Origin: Verrucomicrobiales bacterium
Lineage (GTDB): Bacteria > Verrucomicrobiota > Verrucomicrobiia > Verrucomicrobiales > DEV007
Direction: 5' to 3'
DNA: 64,000 nt
Assembly: GCA_029213265.1 (NCBI GenBank)
Contig: JARGNG010000003.1
Coordinates: forward strand, 3,131-67,130
Of the stretch, positions 1-8,543 are shown one piece after another. Position numbers and translations under genes: made by a program. Numbering within the stretch: position 1 is the first letter of the stretch; each line of letters opens with the position of its first letter. The notes under the pieces were generated by a model. That model was not told the origin of the DNA, did not search any database, and saw only the letters and a program-made list of their open reading frames with translations.

Positions 1-2
1 AT

Positions 3-59
3 CCCGAAGTGGCTGTTGAGAACATCAAAAAGTTGATCGCCGGCGAAGAGCTGGAATAA
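3..59 (+). CDS. C-terminal end of an unidentified protein (partial)
   Basis: Only the last 18 codons are in the window, ending in TAA and read as PEVAVENIKKLIAGEELE. The frame is open to the left edge. The helical, charged tail resembles the ends of some D-2-hydroxyacid dehydrogenases, but that is too little sequence for a name. It is kept because the frame is open and the duplicated hairpin element begins directly behind its stop codon, as expected after a gene end. Confidence 0.45.
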   Translation, partial: PEVAVENIKKLIAGEELE

Positions 60-67
60 GTGTTCGC

Positions 68-258
68 ATCCCGTAGCGGAACTCGTGAGAGTTTCGAGTG
101 CGTTTCCTGACAGCACCCCGCGATCTTCTCTCCGCGGAAGAAAATCTTACGATTTCCTCTACCCCGCAGCGGAACTCGTGAGAGTTTCGAGTGCGTTTCC
201 TGACAGCACCCCCGCGCGCGCTTCCCTCCGCGGAAGAAAATCTTACGATTTCCTCTAC
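68..258. repeat. Two imperfect tandem copies of a ~95-base hairpin-containing element
   Basis: Copy 1 (68-160) and copy 2 (161-258) share nearly identical ends and differ mainly in a short central stretch. Each carries the hairpin CGGAACTC-GTGA-GAGTTTCG (77-96 and 170-189), an 8-pair stem with one G-U pair closed by a GNRA-type GUGA tetraloop, then the small palindrome TCCGCGGA (131-138 and 227-234). It fills the space between two converging genes. It may be a REP-like element, a terminator or a processing signal; no copy was noticed elsewhere in the window. Confidence 0.75.
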
Positions 259-260
259 GC

Positions 261-2003
261 TTAGTAGGTCAGGGTCACGCCGAAGTGAAATTTCCCGCCG
301 TCGTCGTCGGTGGGTAGCAGCCCGTGGTCCTGGATTCCCCAACCATAGGCAGCGCGAGCAAATCCTCGATCCGTAATCCGCAGATTGAGCCCGATACCGA
401 GGCTCTGTAGCGAGGGGCTCACTTCACCGGGAAGCGCGTCGCTGATGTCGAGAGCGGCGGCATCGTAAAAAACAAACGCGTTCCAGGTATCGTCGCAGGC
501 TTCGCAGAGAGAAAAGTCAGGGCTGATCAATTCCACCGTGGAGAGAAAGCCCGAGTCCCCTCGCACGAGGCTTTCATCAAATCCGCGAACGGTGGAATAC
601 CCGCCCGCAAGAAGCTGCTCGGTCGAGGAAAGCCGGTCTCCTGTGCTCTGCGCCCGCAGATCGACACGAAGGCTGTAGTCACCAGGCAGGCGAATGAGCC
701 GCTCATATTCAGCGAGTCCATACCAGTAGTCAGCGGTCGAACCAATTCTCGCCAGGTCGAAGCTGGCATCGTCGTTGTTCTCGAACATGCCCCCGGGAGA
801 TCCCACGAGCCCGATGGCGAATCGTGTCAGTCCCAACGAGTCGACAATCTCCGCATCGTACATAGCGCGAAACTGCCCAATTTCGATTTCGGTTCCGAAA
901 AAGGTAAGGCCTCCAAAAAGCAGATCGGTATTGGTGGATTTGTAATCAAAGCCAAAGATGAAATTGTGGGTCCATTGACGATTGAATTCCGGCCGCGGAA
1001 GCGGAATGCGATACTCAGCCGAAAGCTGCTCGCTCAGGCCTGTCACGCTCGGAACTGCGACCAATGACTCGCTCGTGACGTGAGCGCCCATCAGTTGCAG
1101 CGTGTGGCGCCAGGGCAGAAAGGCCTGATAAAAAACGGAATGCGCCTGCAGATTGTCCCACTCCAGATCCGTCGCGAAGTGGTATCCGATCAGGTGTTCC
1201 TTTCGAAGAGGATTGTTCCAGTTGAATCCGAAAGCCCACTCCTCTTCCCCTGTCTGATTCACTCCGGTATTGGCGAATCCTGAATACACAGAAAATGCTT
1301 TCTCCTCCGACACATCGAGCACGATATTGCTGGTCCCGTCTTCGTCACCACGATCATAAATCAGATTTACATTGCGGATCGGATTCTGGTTCAACCAATC
1401 CAAATCCGCTTCGACAACGCGACGGTTGATTCGATCTCCCCTGTCCACCCTGAGGTTGCTGAGCAGATAATCCTCCCGGGAAACAACGGCACCCTCGGCG
1501 GATTTTTCTCCGAGAATTGCTTCGCGGACAACCACCTGCAGTTTTCCTCCGCTGATGTTCTGCTCCGGGTAGTAGACATCGACGAGGGGATAATCACTTT
1601 CGCGCCAGGCCAGCACGACCGTTTTCCCCACCTCTGAAAGCAGAGCCATCGACATCGGTTTGCCCACGAAAGGCTCAAGCAACTCCCGGAGTCCGTCCGG
1701 TGCAGGTAGTTCTTTCTCGACCACGATGGAGTCCGGTCCCGCGCCGGGGTCCATTGTTGCATTGTCCTGATGAGCGATCAGGTGAATCGATTTCACGTCC
1801 ACGCCGAGAGGGGTATCATCCGCAGAGGCTTCTTCGGCCTCGCGATCATCGCGAACCGTGGCATCCCTGTTCTGCTGCTGAGGGAGCACCTCACTGCGGG
1901 TTCGCTCTGCCCGGTCGAGCGGCCGACTCTGACCACGAATTTCCATCACCGCTCCAATAAGAAGACAGGAAATAACGAAGGTAACTGGCGTTCGAAAATA
2001 CAT
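261..2003 (-). CDS. TpsB-type outer-membrane transporter (ShlB/FhaC/HecB family)
   Basis: This 580-residue protein is the likely outer-membrane pore of a two-partner secretion system and should export the large protein encoded immediately upstream. Residues 1-25 form a signal peptide. A POTRA-like region lies around residues 85-165 (RELLEPFVGKPMS through SGGKLQVVVREAILGE), followed by a second periplasmic segment and a long run of alternating aromatic/hydrophobic strands typical of the FhaC beta-barrel, ending in aromatic Tyr. The family is usually 550-600 residues. The gene follows the tpsA stop after 17 bases, so the two are probably co-transcribed. No strong Shine-Dalgarno sequence is visible before the ATG. 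Confidence 0.85.
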   Translation of the reverse strand: MYFRTPVTFVISCLLIGAVMEIRGQSRPLDRAERTRSEVLPQQQNRDATVRDDREAEEASADDTPLGVDVKSIHLIAHQDNATMDPGAGPDSIVVEKELPAPDGLRELLEPFVGKPMSMALLSEVGKTVVLAWRESDYPLVDVYYPEQNISGGKLQVVVREAILGEKSAEGAVVSREDYLLSNLRVDRGDRINRRVVEADLDWLNQNPIRNVNLIYDRGDEDGTSNIVLDVSEEKAFSVYSGFANTGVNQTGEEEWAFGFNWNNPLRKEHLIGYHFATDLEWDNLQAHSVFYQAFLPWRHTLQLMGAHVTSESLVAVPSVTGLSEQLSAEYRIPLPRPEFNRQWTHNFIFGFDYKSTNTDLLFGGLTFFGTEIEIGQFRAMYDAEIVDSLGLTRFAIGLVGSPGGMFENNDDASFDLARIGSTADYWYGLAEYERLIRLPGDYSLRVDLRAQSTGDRLSSTEQLLAGGYSTVRGFDESLVRGDSGFLSTVELISPDFSLCEACDDTWNAFVFYDAAALDISDALPGEVSPSLQSLGIGLNLRITDRGFARAAYGWGIQDHGLLPTDDDGGKFHFGVTLTY

Positions 2004-2020
2004 ACAAAATGAGACGCAAG

Positions 2021-5000
2021 TTACTCTTCAAGAGCAGAATTCAACTCTGCAAAAGACTCTTCTCCGATCAAATCTGTCAGCATGTCGATCACTTCCTGAG
2101 GAAGCGGCACCTGAACCGTCATGATTCCGATCGGCCCATCCGCCGAAACCAATGGAATGGAAAGGGTCATTTCAAGAGCACTGAGGAGTTCGAGCGATCC
2201 GGAAACAGTCAGGTTTTCCTGAAGCAGGGCCGCCATCTCGGCGGGAGTTGCTTCCGTCAAATTGATCATGTAAGGCCCATCCATCCTCAGGAGAATTGTG
2301 GACCCTTCAAAATCAATCGCATTGGCCAACTCGGCCCAGACATCCGGCTCTAGATTGTTCTTGAGAGTTTCTATGATGCTCGCGGGAGGAACGGTGAACG
2401 TCCCGTCCAGACTCGCAGGAGCCTGCAGCAGATACTGCGAACCGTCGAGTTGGATCGCAATCGCCTGACCGGCGACTGCCGCAGCGAGGGAGCCAGTGAA
2501 AGCACCGAATGTTCCCGGGGTCACGGTAGTGGAAGAAAACTGGTCAATTGGAGCTCCGTCCCCCTCGGTTGGAGCCGGCACCTGAACGTTCTGAGTTTGC
2601 TGCGTCAAAATCACCTCGCTGTCGTCCGAAGGAGGGTTCGGGCCCTCGAAATTACTCGCAAATACCCTCGAACTGCCCAGCTGGATGGGATTCCCCCCCA
2701 GGTAAAAGTTCGCGCCCATATCGAGAAAGTCTTCGCCTCCACCCCCATCAAGGATTTGGGTCAGCCCGTTGCTCCGGGTCACCACCGTGTCGCCCCCCCC
2801 ACCGAGCAGCAGCGTGAGCGCTTCCAGACCGGAAAAGGTATAAGTGGGATTTCGAACAATCGTGTCCTGCCCGATCGTGTAGGTATTTCTTCCACCCAGG
2901 GTCCGGTCATCAATGCGAAGTAAATCGTTCCCCTGGCCGCCTACGATCAAGTCAACCACGGCCTGATTATAAAACTGAAACTGGTCATTCCCTCCGGCAC
3001 CATTCAGGATTTCAAATCCTGAGAAACTTCCCTGATTCAGCGTTCCTGCATTGCTCGACTGAACCCTGAATATATCAGCGTTGTTCGTTCCAAAAAGAGT
3101 ATCGGTATTGGAACCGCCCACTAGCCTCTCAAGGCCATTCAGCGATCCTACCGAAGTCGATGAATTGTTTCGAAAATCGACTTTGACGGGTGCTGAGAAA
3201 CCCGAATAATCGAGCGTGTCAAAATCCGCCCCTCCGTGGATCGCAGAAACACCTCCGCCCGGTGCGATCACAAACCGGTCATTCCCTGCCCCACCGAGGA
3301 GAGCTCCGTCAAGCAGAAGTCCCGGGGCAATGGAAACGAAAAACGTATCGTTCCCTCCCAAACCGGAAATTTTTTCGAAATCAGAGAATTCGAATTCCCG
3401 GATGGAGGTGGCGCCTTCCCCCGCGTCCACCGTCGTGGAAAAAATACCACCGGTCCCCGACGTGATCGTGATCTGATCCGCTCGCCCGGTTCCAGTGATT
3501 CCATCGACTGAAAGTCCACCGGCGAGCTTCTCGATACTGGAGAAAAACCCCACTTGCGTCGCGGTTCCGGCATCGAGATCCACTTCGACGGCATCGGTGA
3601 AGGAACCGAAATCGAGGGAGTCAAAATCTGCCCCGCCAAAGATCGTCCCTACGGATCCGCCAGGCATCATGGAAAAAGTATCGTCCCCGCTTTCCCCGGA
3701 CAGGATTCCTTCAAAATCAGATTCGCCCAAAAGCTCGACGAAAAAGTGGTCGTCGCCATTTCCGCCCCGGACCTCGGAAAAGCTCTCGAACTGTATCGTT
3801 TGCGTAAAAGCTTCAGACGGGATGCCGATTTCGGAAACTGCAGCCAGTTCCGAAGCCGGGTAATCTGTCAGGATCTCCTCAAAAGTTTCCTCAAAAGTGA
3901 TCGAGCCGGAACCGTTTCCGGTAATCCGGATTTTATCATTTCCGTAGGTCGATTGAATCACATCGCCGGAAGCTCCTCCGATCACCCGCTCTATATTCGA
4001 AAAATACGAAGTATCGCCTCCGTAGGCATACGTCATAGAATCCAAATCCACCCCGACGAAAACGGTAACACCACTGAAGTCGAGCACATCCTCGCCGCCG
4101 GCATTTTCATATGAACCGGAGATATACCCTGCCGCTCCTGATACGAGCTCGAACCGATCGCTGCCGCCTCGACCATAAAGATCACCGGCAAAAGAATTCC
4201 CCGTTCCTACATTGATGATGAAGCGATCATTGAAGTCACTCCCGGAGGCATTCTCAAAAGAGGAGACCGAAATTCTCTCCCCGTTCAGATCATCGTAGAT
4301 AAATTCATCGCTCCCATTGATGGTAAAAGTGGCACCGGTATTGCTGGAGCCCTCGAACGAATCGAAGGAAGAGGCACTTCCCGTGAGCGTATCCACATTG
4401 CTGAACTGATCGGCATTCAGATACAAACTCCCGCCCGAGTGTCCGGAAAAGTCGACCGAGTTAAATCCCGCGCCGCCATCGACGGTATAACCGCCGGAAG
4501 AGGGTCGAATCGAAAAAAGAAAGTCCGTGTCATCAGTCGAAGATCCCGTGTAGGAAACTCCGGAATTTCCTGTTACAGAATTACCTACCTCAATCTTACC
4601 CATTTCGGTCGAAACGCTCACAGACTGATTTGAACTTTGCACCCCGGCCTGAATCGCGACACCCACCTCTTCGTTCGATCGGGCGTTCCCGCTGATCGTC
4701 ACAGCGCCGCTTCCCGAAACCCCGGATCCGGAGTGTATCCAAACGCCCTTGTTCCCGGCAGAGTCGCCTCCATTGCCTACCAGAATGACCTGCCCGCCTG
4801 TCGAGGTGAGGCTTCCCGCCACTTCAATTCCATGAAAATCTCCTGACACTGCGGTTACCTGATTTGCATTGACGGTAATACTGCCATCCGCATGCAGAGA
4901 CACTCCCGGAAGAATCTTTGCGCTGCGAGTCACATCGACCGTCAAATCACCAACAGAGGTCATCGAGTGACCAATGGAAATTTGACCGGCATCCAGATCA

Positions 5001-7936
5001 ACATTTCCAACCGCATTGGAGGCTCCCACCGCGCCCTGAAAATCGATCTCCCCTGTCGTTCCCGCATTGATCGTCAGAGCTTCCGCCGTCGTCTCGCTGT
5101 TCACGGTCCCCTCGATCAGGACATCGGCACCGCCGACAACTGCGCCGGACATCGTCGTATCGAGGATCGCATCGGATCTCAACACGACATCATCGCTGAT
5201 CCGAATCTCATTTCCCGCTGTCACGATGTTGGAATTGAGATAGGTCGTGTTCGGCACCAATCCACCCGGACCGGCTCCATCCAGGGTGATGGAAGCATTG
5301 TCAGCTCCCGTGATCTGACCGTTCACGAAGATCTCCCCTCCTACACCAGAGGCCGCCAAAGTAGTTGGATCACGAAAGGTCACCGGCGAAACATAGACGG
5401 AACCCGAACCGAAGGAGGTATCACCAATCGTGATCGAACGGAAGCCATCCGCGAGCAGATCAATCTCAGATTGCGTCACTTGAAACCCCAGATCGGAAGC
5501 TCCCGCGCCGATATGGATATCCGATGCCGGGTCGAGCGGGCGGATGATCAAATCGCCCGGAGAAGAAACACTCCCAAAGGAAAAATCGACCGAATTGGCT
5601 TCAATCAAAATGCTGCTGTTTACGTCCGCAGTTTTGATAGCACTGGTCGTCAATGCCAGGTGCAGCCCCTGTTCTGCATTTCCCAGGGAATCGGCTTTGA
5701 TGTGAATACCACCCGAACCAGTTGCCCGGGCTTCGCCAAGAAGCTCGATTCCGTGTCCGATATTCGCTCCCCCTTCTCCTGACAAAAGAATCGACCCGGT
5801 CCCGGTCGTCTCGAAAAGTCCCTGCATCTGGATGCCGGAAGCGACCGCATTCGTTGTCGCGCCTCCCACTCCGGTAATGGAAAGGTCACCATCGTGCGTG
5901 CGAATGAGCCCGGAGGACATTGAGAATCCATCCCCGTTCCCCAATGCGGCGTCGCCCCCGGTGCCCTCGATCGTCACGCTCCCCAGGCCGGTCGCGCTGA
6001 TGAAAGAATTGAAAATCGAAACTCCGAAATTTGCCTCCGAAATACTGGCGTCCTGATTCCCGCCGTGTCCACTCAACTCGATGGCTCCGTCGGCCGTTTC
6101 CAACGCACCGCCCACCATGTTCACGCCGGTGAACGTGCCGAAGGCAAGACCGTCCTCATTTGCCGTGATAATGATGTCACCGGTGTTGGTTTTGATTCCC
6201 CCCGCCAGCGGCAGGTCGGCCGGTTCGGTCCCCTCTTCCGTAACAAACTCCGGCATCTTCCCGAGTTCGGCGGCTCTACCTGCCGTGACAAAAACCGAAC
6301 CCGCTCCGAGCGCCTCAATTCTGGCTCCGTTCTCGAGGACAAAATCCCTGTCCGCGTTGAACGAAAGATTTCCACCTGCCGACCAGGTGATGTCGACTCC
6401 GGAAAAGATCGTGATATCTCCAGCGTCTGTATCCACGCTGTTCGTGTCGATGACCAGATTCGCCCCCGTTCCGAGAAAGCTGACAATGTCGCCGTCCTCG
6501 ATCGTATTTAATCCCATCGGAAACGACGCATCAGGTCCCGTTCCCGTCCCGCTGAAGATATAGATGTCGGTGGGGTCAAAGAGCAACGTCCCCCCGTCTC
6601 CGTTCGCGGCGCCAAGAAATACCCGGCTCGCGAGATCGGGAATGAACACTTCATTCTTTCCGGAAAGCTCGACGAATCCCCCGTTGCCTCCCTGGTCTCC
6701 TCCGGTCGCGGAAACTGATCCGAGAAAATCGAGACGTTTTTCGGCAAACACGATCACCTCGCCACCGCCTCCCTCGACGGTCGCGTTGGCACTGAGAATG
6801 ACTCCTTCTGCGACACTCACATCCGTCGCGTTCATGAAGCGAATCTCCTCACCCCGACGCCCGCCTCCGATGTAGATGGTACCGCCGGCGCGCTCTCCAT
6901 CGGCAATGATGAGTGAGCCTTCCAATACCGATACCTCCCGACCGAGCAATACAATTTCCCCGCCAGTTTCGCCACCCGCAGCGTCAATCGTTCCGCCAAC
7001 TTCCGTTACGCCGCCCTGTCCACTCTCGACGACGACCCGGCCACCCGATTTCGTATTCGGGTTCTTCGCAACGAGCGTTCCGGTCGACCGAACGCGGCTT
7101 CCCGATGATCGCTGCCCTCCGGCCCGGAGGAAAATCTGTCCGCCCTCCCGGGAAACACCGGTCGCGGCGACGCGCCCTTCGTTCTTGACGGCCATTCCAT
7201 AGAGGTTGCCTCCATGCGATTTTAACTCGGCTATGTTGGCGTGAATCGATCCCTCATTGACGACCCCGTTCTCCTTCTTTTCCCCGCTGGCACCTCGAAC
7301 AAACACTCTCTCCGTCCCCGACTCTTTGATAAGAACATCATTTCCTGCGGCAAGCCCCACGGTGCCCCGGCGCGCGCTGAGTGATCCCGAGTTATCCACC
7401 GTCGAGGCGATTAAAAAGATATCGCCGTCGAACGCGCTGATGCTGCCCAGGTTCACGACTGCCGCCTGGGAATCCCCTCGATAACGCAAATCCCCTCCGG
7501 ATAGGAAATCCCGGTCGCTGATGTCGAGTGTGGAAGCGGTAAAACCGGCCACATCGATCACGCCCGTCCGCCCGACCAATACTCCGTTCGGGTTGAGAAG
7601 AAAAATACTGCCGTTGGCTCGGAGGTTTCCGTCGATTCGCGACACGGTCCCACCGGTGACCCGGTTCAAGGTTGCGGCCCTTGCGTTCGGCTGCACAAAG
7701 CGGGTCGTCTGCCCGTGCTGAATCGAAAATGAGTTCCAGTCAATGACACCGCGATTGGATTTCTGGATCACCCGGAGGGCGTTCCCACCCTGCTGGATGC
7801 GAATATCCCCCTGCCGAATGTTTGCTCCCCCGGGGTTGGAAAAGGAGGAAAGCGGCAAGCCCAGCGAAAAACAGAGCGCCAGGGCAATCGCAAGGCGGCT
7901 TGCGGAGAGTGTTTCCCCGTAGGGGTGAGCGCTCAT
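2021..7936 (-). CDS. Giant TpsA-type exoprotein with filamentous-haemagglutinin N-terminal domain
   Basis: A 1,971-residue secreted adhesin or surface protein. After a signal peptide (residues 1-34) comes the TPS/haemagglutinin activity domain: IRQGDIRIQQGGNALRVIQ, then RGVIDWNSFSI, NRVTGG and GSIFLLNPNGVLVG, which is recognised by TpsB. A long right-handed beta-helix region of imperfect repeats follows. The C-terminal third contains RTX-like motifs such as GGNGDDHFF, GGAGNDRFV and GGQGNDLLR, expected to bind calcium. The ATG at 7936 was preferred over the TTG at 7957 because it gives a compact signal peptide. It lies between the FecR gene (39 bases from this start) and tpsB (17 bases), forming a probable three-gene operon. 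Substrate and host surface are unknown. Confidence 0.88.
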   Translation of the reverse strand: MSAHPYGETLSASRLAIALALCFSLGLPLSSFSNPGGANIRQGDIRIQQGGNALRVIQKSNRGVIDWNSFSIQHGQTTRFVQPNARAATLNRVTGGTVSRIDGNLRANGSIFLLNPNGVLVGRTGVIDVAGFTASTLDISDRDFLSGGDLRYRGDSQAAVVNLGSISAFDGDIFLIASTVDNSGSLSARRGTVGLAAGNDVLIKESGTERVFVRGASGEKKENGVVNEGSIHANIAELKSHGGNLYGMAVKNEGRVAATGVSREGGQIFLRAGGQRSSGSRVRSTGTLVAKNPNTKSGGRVVVESGQGGVTEVGGTIDAAGGETGGEIVLLGREVSVLEGSLIIADGERAGGTIYIGGGRRGEEIRFMNATDVSVAEGVILSANATVEGGGGEVIVFAEKRLDFLGSVSATGGDQGGNGGFVELSGKNEVFIPDLASRVFLGAANGDGGTLLFDPTDIYIFSGTGTGPDASFPMGLNTIEDGDIVSFLGTGANLVIDTNSVDTDAGDITIFSGVDITWSAGGNLSFNADRDFVLENGARIEALGAGSVFVTAGRAAELGKMPEFVTEEGTEPADLPLAGGIKTNTGDIIITANEDGLAFGTFTGVNMVGGALETADGAIELSGHGGNQDASISEANFGVSIFNSFISATGLGSVTIEGTGGDAALGNGDGFSMSSGLIRTHDGDLSITGVGGATTNAVASGIQMQGLFETTGTGSILLSGEGGANIGHGIELLGEARATGSGGIHIKADSLGNAEQGLHLALTTSAIKTADVNSSILIEANSVDFSFGSVSSPGDLIIRPLDPASDIHIGAGASDLGFQVTQSEIDLLADGFRSITIGDTSFGSGSVYVSPVTFRDPTTLAASGVGGEIFVNGQITGADNASITLDGAGPGGLVPNTTYLNSNIVTAGNEIRISDDVVLRSDAILDTTMSGAVVGGADVLIEGTVNSETTAEALTINAGTTGEIDFQGAVGASNAVGNVDLDAGQISIGHSMTSVGDLTVDVTRSAKILPGVSLHADGSITVNANQVTAVSGDFHGIEVAGSLTSTGGQVILVGNGGDSAGNKGVWIHSGSGVSGSGAVTISGNARSNEEVGVAIQAGVQSSNQSVSVSTEMGKIEVGNSVTGNSGVSYTGSSTDDTDFLFSIRPSSGGYTVDGGAGFNSVDFSGHSGGSLYLNADQFSNVDTLTGSASSFDSFEGSSNTGATFTINGSDEFIYDDLNGERISVSSFENASGSDFNDRFIINVGTGNSFAGDLYGRGGSDRFELVSGAAGYISGSYENAGGEDVLDFSGVTVFVGVDLDSMTYAYGGDTSYFSNIERVIGGASGDVIQSTYGNDKIRITGNGSGSITFEETFEEILTDYPASELAAVSEIGIPSEAFTQTIQFESFSEVRGGNGDDHFFVELLGESDFEGILSGESGDDTFSMMPGGSVGTIFGGADFDSLDFGSFTDAVEVDLDAGTATQVGFFSSIEKLAGGLSVDGITGTGRADQITITSGTGGIFSTTVDAGEGATSIREFEFSDFEKISGLGGNDTFFVSIAPGLLLDGALLGGAGNDRFVIAPGGGVSAIHGGADFDTLDYSGFSAPVKVDFRNNSSTSVGSLNGLERLVGGSNTDTLFGTNNADIFRVQSSNAGTLNQGSFSGFEILNGAGGNDQFQFYNQAVVDLIVGGQGNDLLRIDDRTLGGRNTYTIGQDTIVRNPTYTFSGLEALTLLLGGGGDTVVTRSNGLTQILDGGGGEDFLDMGANFYLGGNPIQLGSSRVFASNFEGPNPPSDDSEVILTQQTQNVQVPAPTEGDGAPIDQFSSTTVTPGTFGAFTGSLAAAVAGQAIAIQLDGSQYLLQAPASLDGTFTVPPASIIETLKNNLEPDVWAELANAIDFEGSTILLRMDGPYMINLTEATPAEMAALLQENLTVSGSLELLSALEMTLSIPLVSADGPIGIMTVQVPLPQEVIDMLTDLIGEESFAELNSALEE

Positions 7937-7974
7937 CAAATTTTCTGAACTCCGCAATCTTTCGGCACGCCCTG

Positions 7975-8487
7975 CTAGTTTTCTTCGGCAGCCGGAATGA
8001 TCTCAACGCGACCCTCTTTTACCTGAGCGTAGCCTTTTCCGTCTTTCACTGCGACGGAGTAAAAGGTTCCCCGGGCAGCCGCCACGCCGCTGGGCGTTCG
8101 CACTTTGAAATCCAATTCCCCTGAAGCGTTCGGTTTGAGAAGAGCACCGAGGCTTCCGTCCTTGAGATCGATCATGACCTGCTTGGGAGACGCCGCCTCA
8201 TCCACGGTCTCGATCACCACCTCTGAATTCTCGGAAATCCGGATGGCAGAACGAGGAGTGATCACGATGACGGCCCGGGCATCAGCCCCGGTTTTGATCG
8301 TCGTTCCGACTGCGACCTTGTCTCCTTTTTCGAGAGGCGTTTCCGCCCCTCCTTCTTTGGAGAGGGCCACTACTTCGCCGACTGCTACAGTAACCCGGCC
8401 GCTCTCAGGTGCGGCTTCTGAAAGAGTGGAGAAAATCGCGAATAGAGTCGTCACGATCAGGAAACTCCTAAATAATGTTGGATTCAT
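7975..8487 (-). CDS. FecR-domain exported protein
   Basis: A 170-residue protein with an N-terminal signal peptide (about residues 1-26) followed by a FecR-type domain: a KGDKVAVGTTIKTGADARAVI core, RISENSEVVIE, and a C-terminal FKVRTPSGVAAARGTFYSV segment typical of the family. There is no cytoplasmic or transmembrane signalling part and no anti-sigma domain, so it is a periplasmic FecR protein rather than a classical FecR regulator. It is first in the operon with tpsA and tpsB and divergent from a CHASE2 cyclase. Such neighbours suggest a role in sensing or regulating exoprotein secretion, which is inference. Confidence 0.85.
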   Translation of the reverse strand: MNPTLFRSFLIVTTLFAIFSTLSEAAPESGRVTVAVGEVVALSKEGGAETPLEKGDKVAVGTTIKTGADARAVIVITPRSAIRISENSEVVIETVDEAASPKQVMIDLKDGSLGALLKPNASGELDFKVRTPSGVAAARGTFYSVAVKDGKGYAQVKEGRVEIIPAAEEN

Positions 8488-8543
8488 AAAAGCTTTCGAT
8501 ACGGTTCCTTTCTGTTATCTAGAGGCCTACAGCACAAAGATCA

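Noticed and set aside
25-342. A minus-strand frame with two copies of a ~31-residue peptide (VEEIVRFSSAE..RKRTRNSHEFR).
   Set aside because: It is the translation of the tandem hairpin repeat and overlaps the end of the TpsB gene; no start signal.
4892-5782. Plus-strand frames inside the giant tpsA gene.
   Set aside because: Shadow of a repetitive coding region; no start signals or recognisable motifs.
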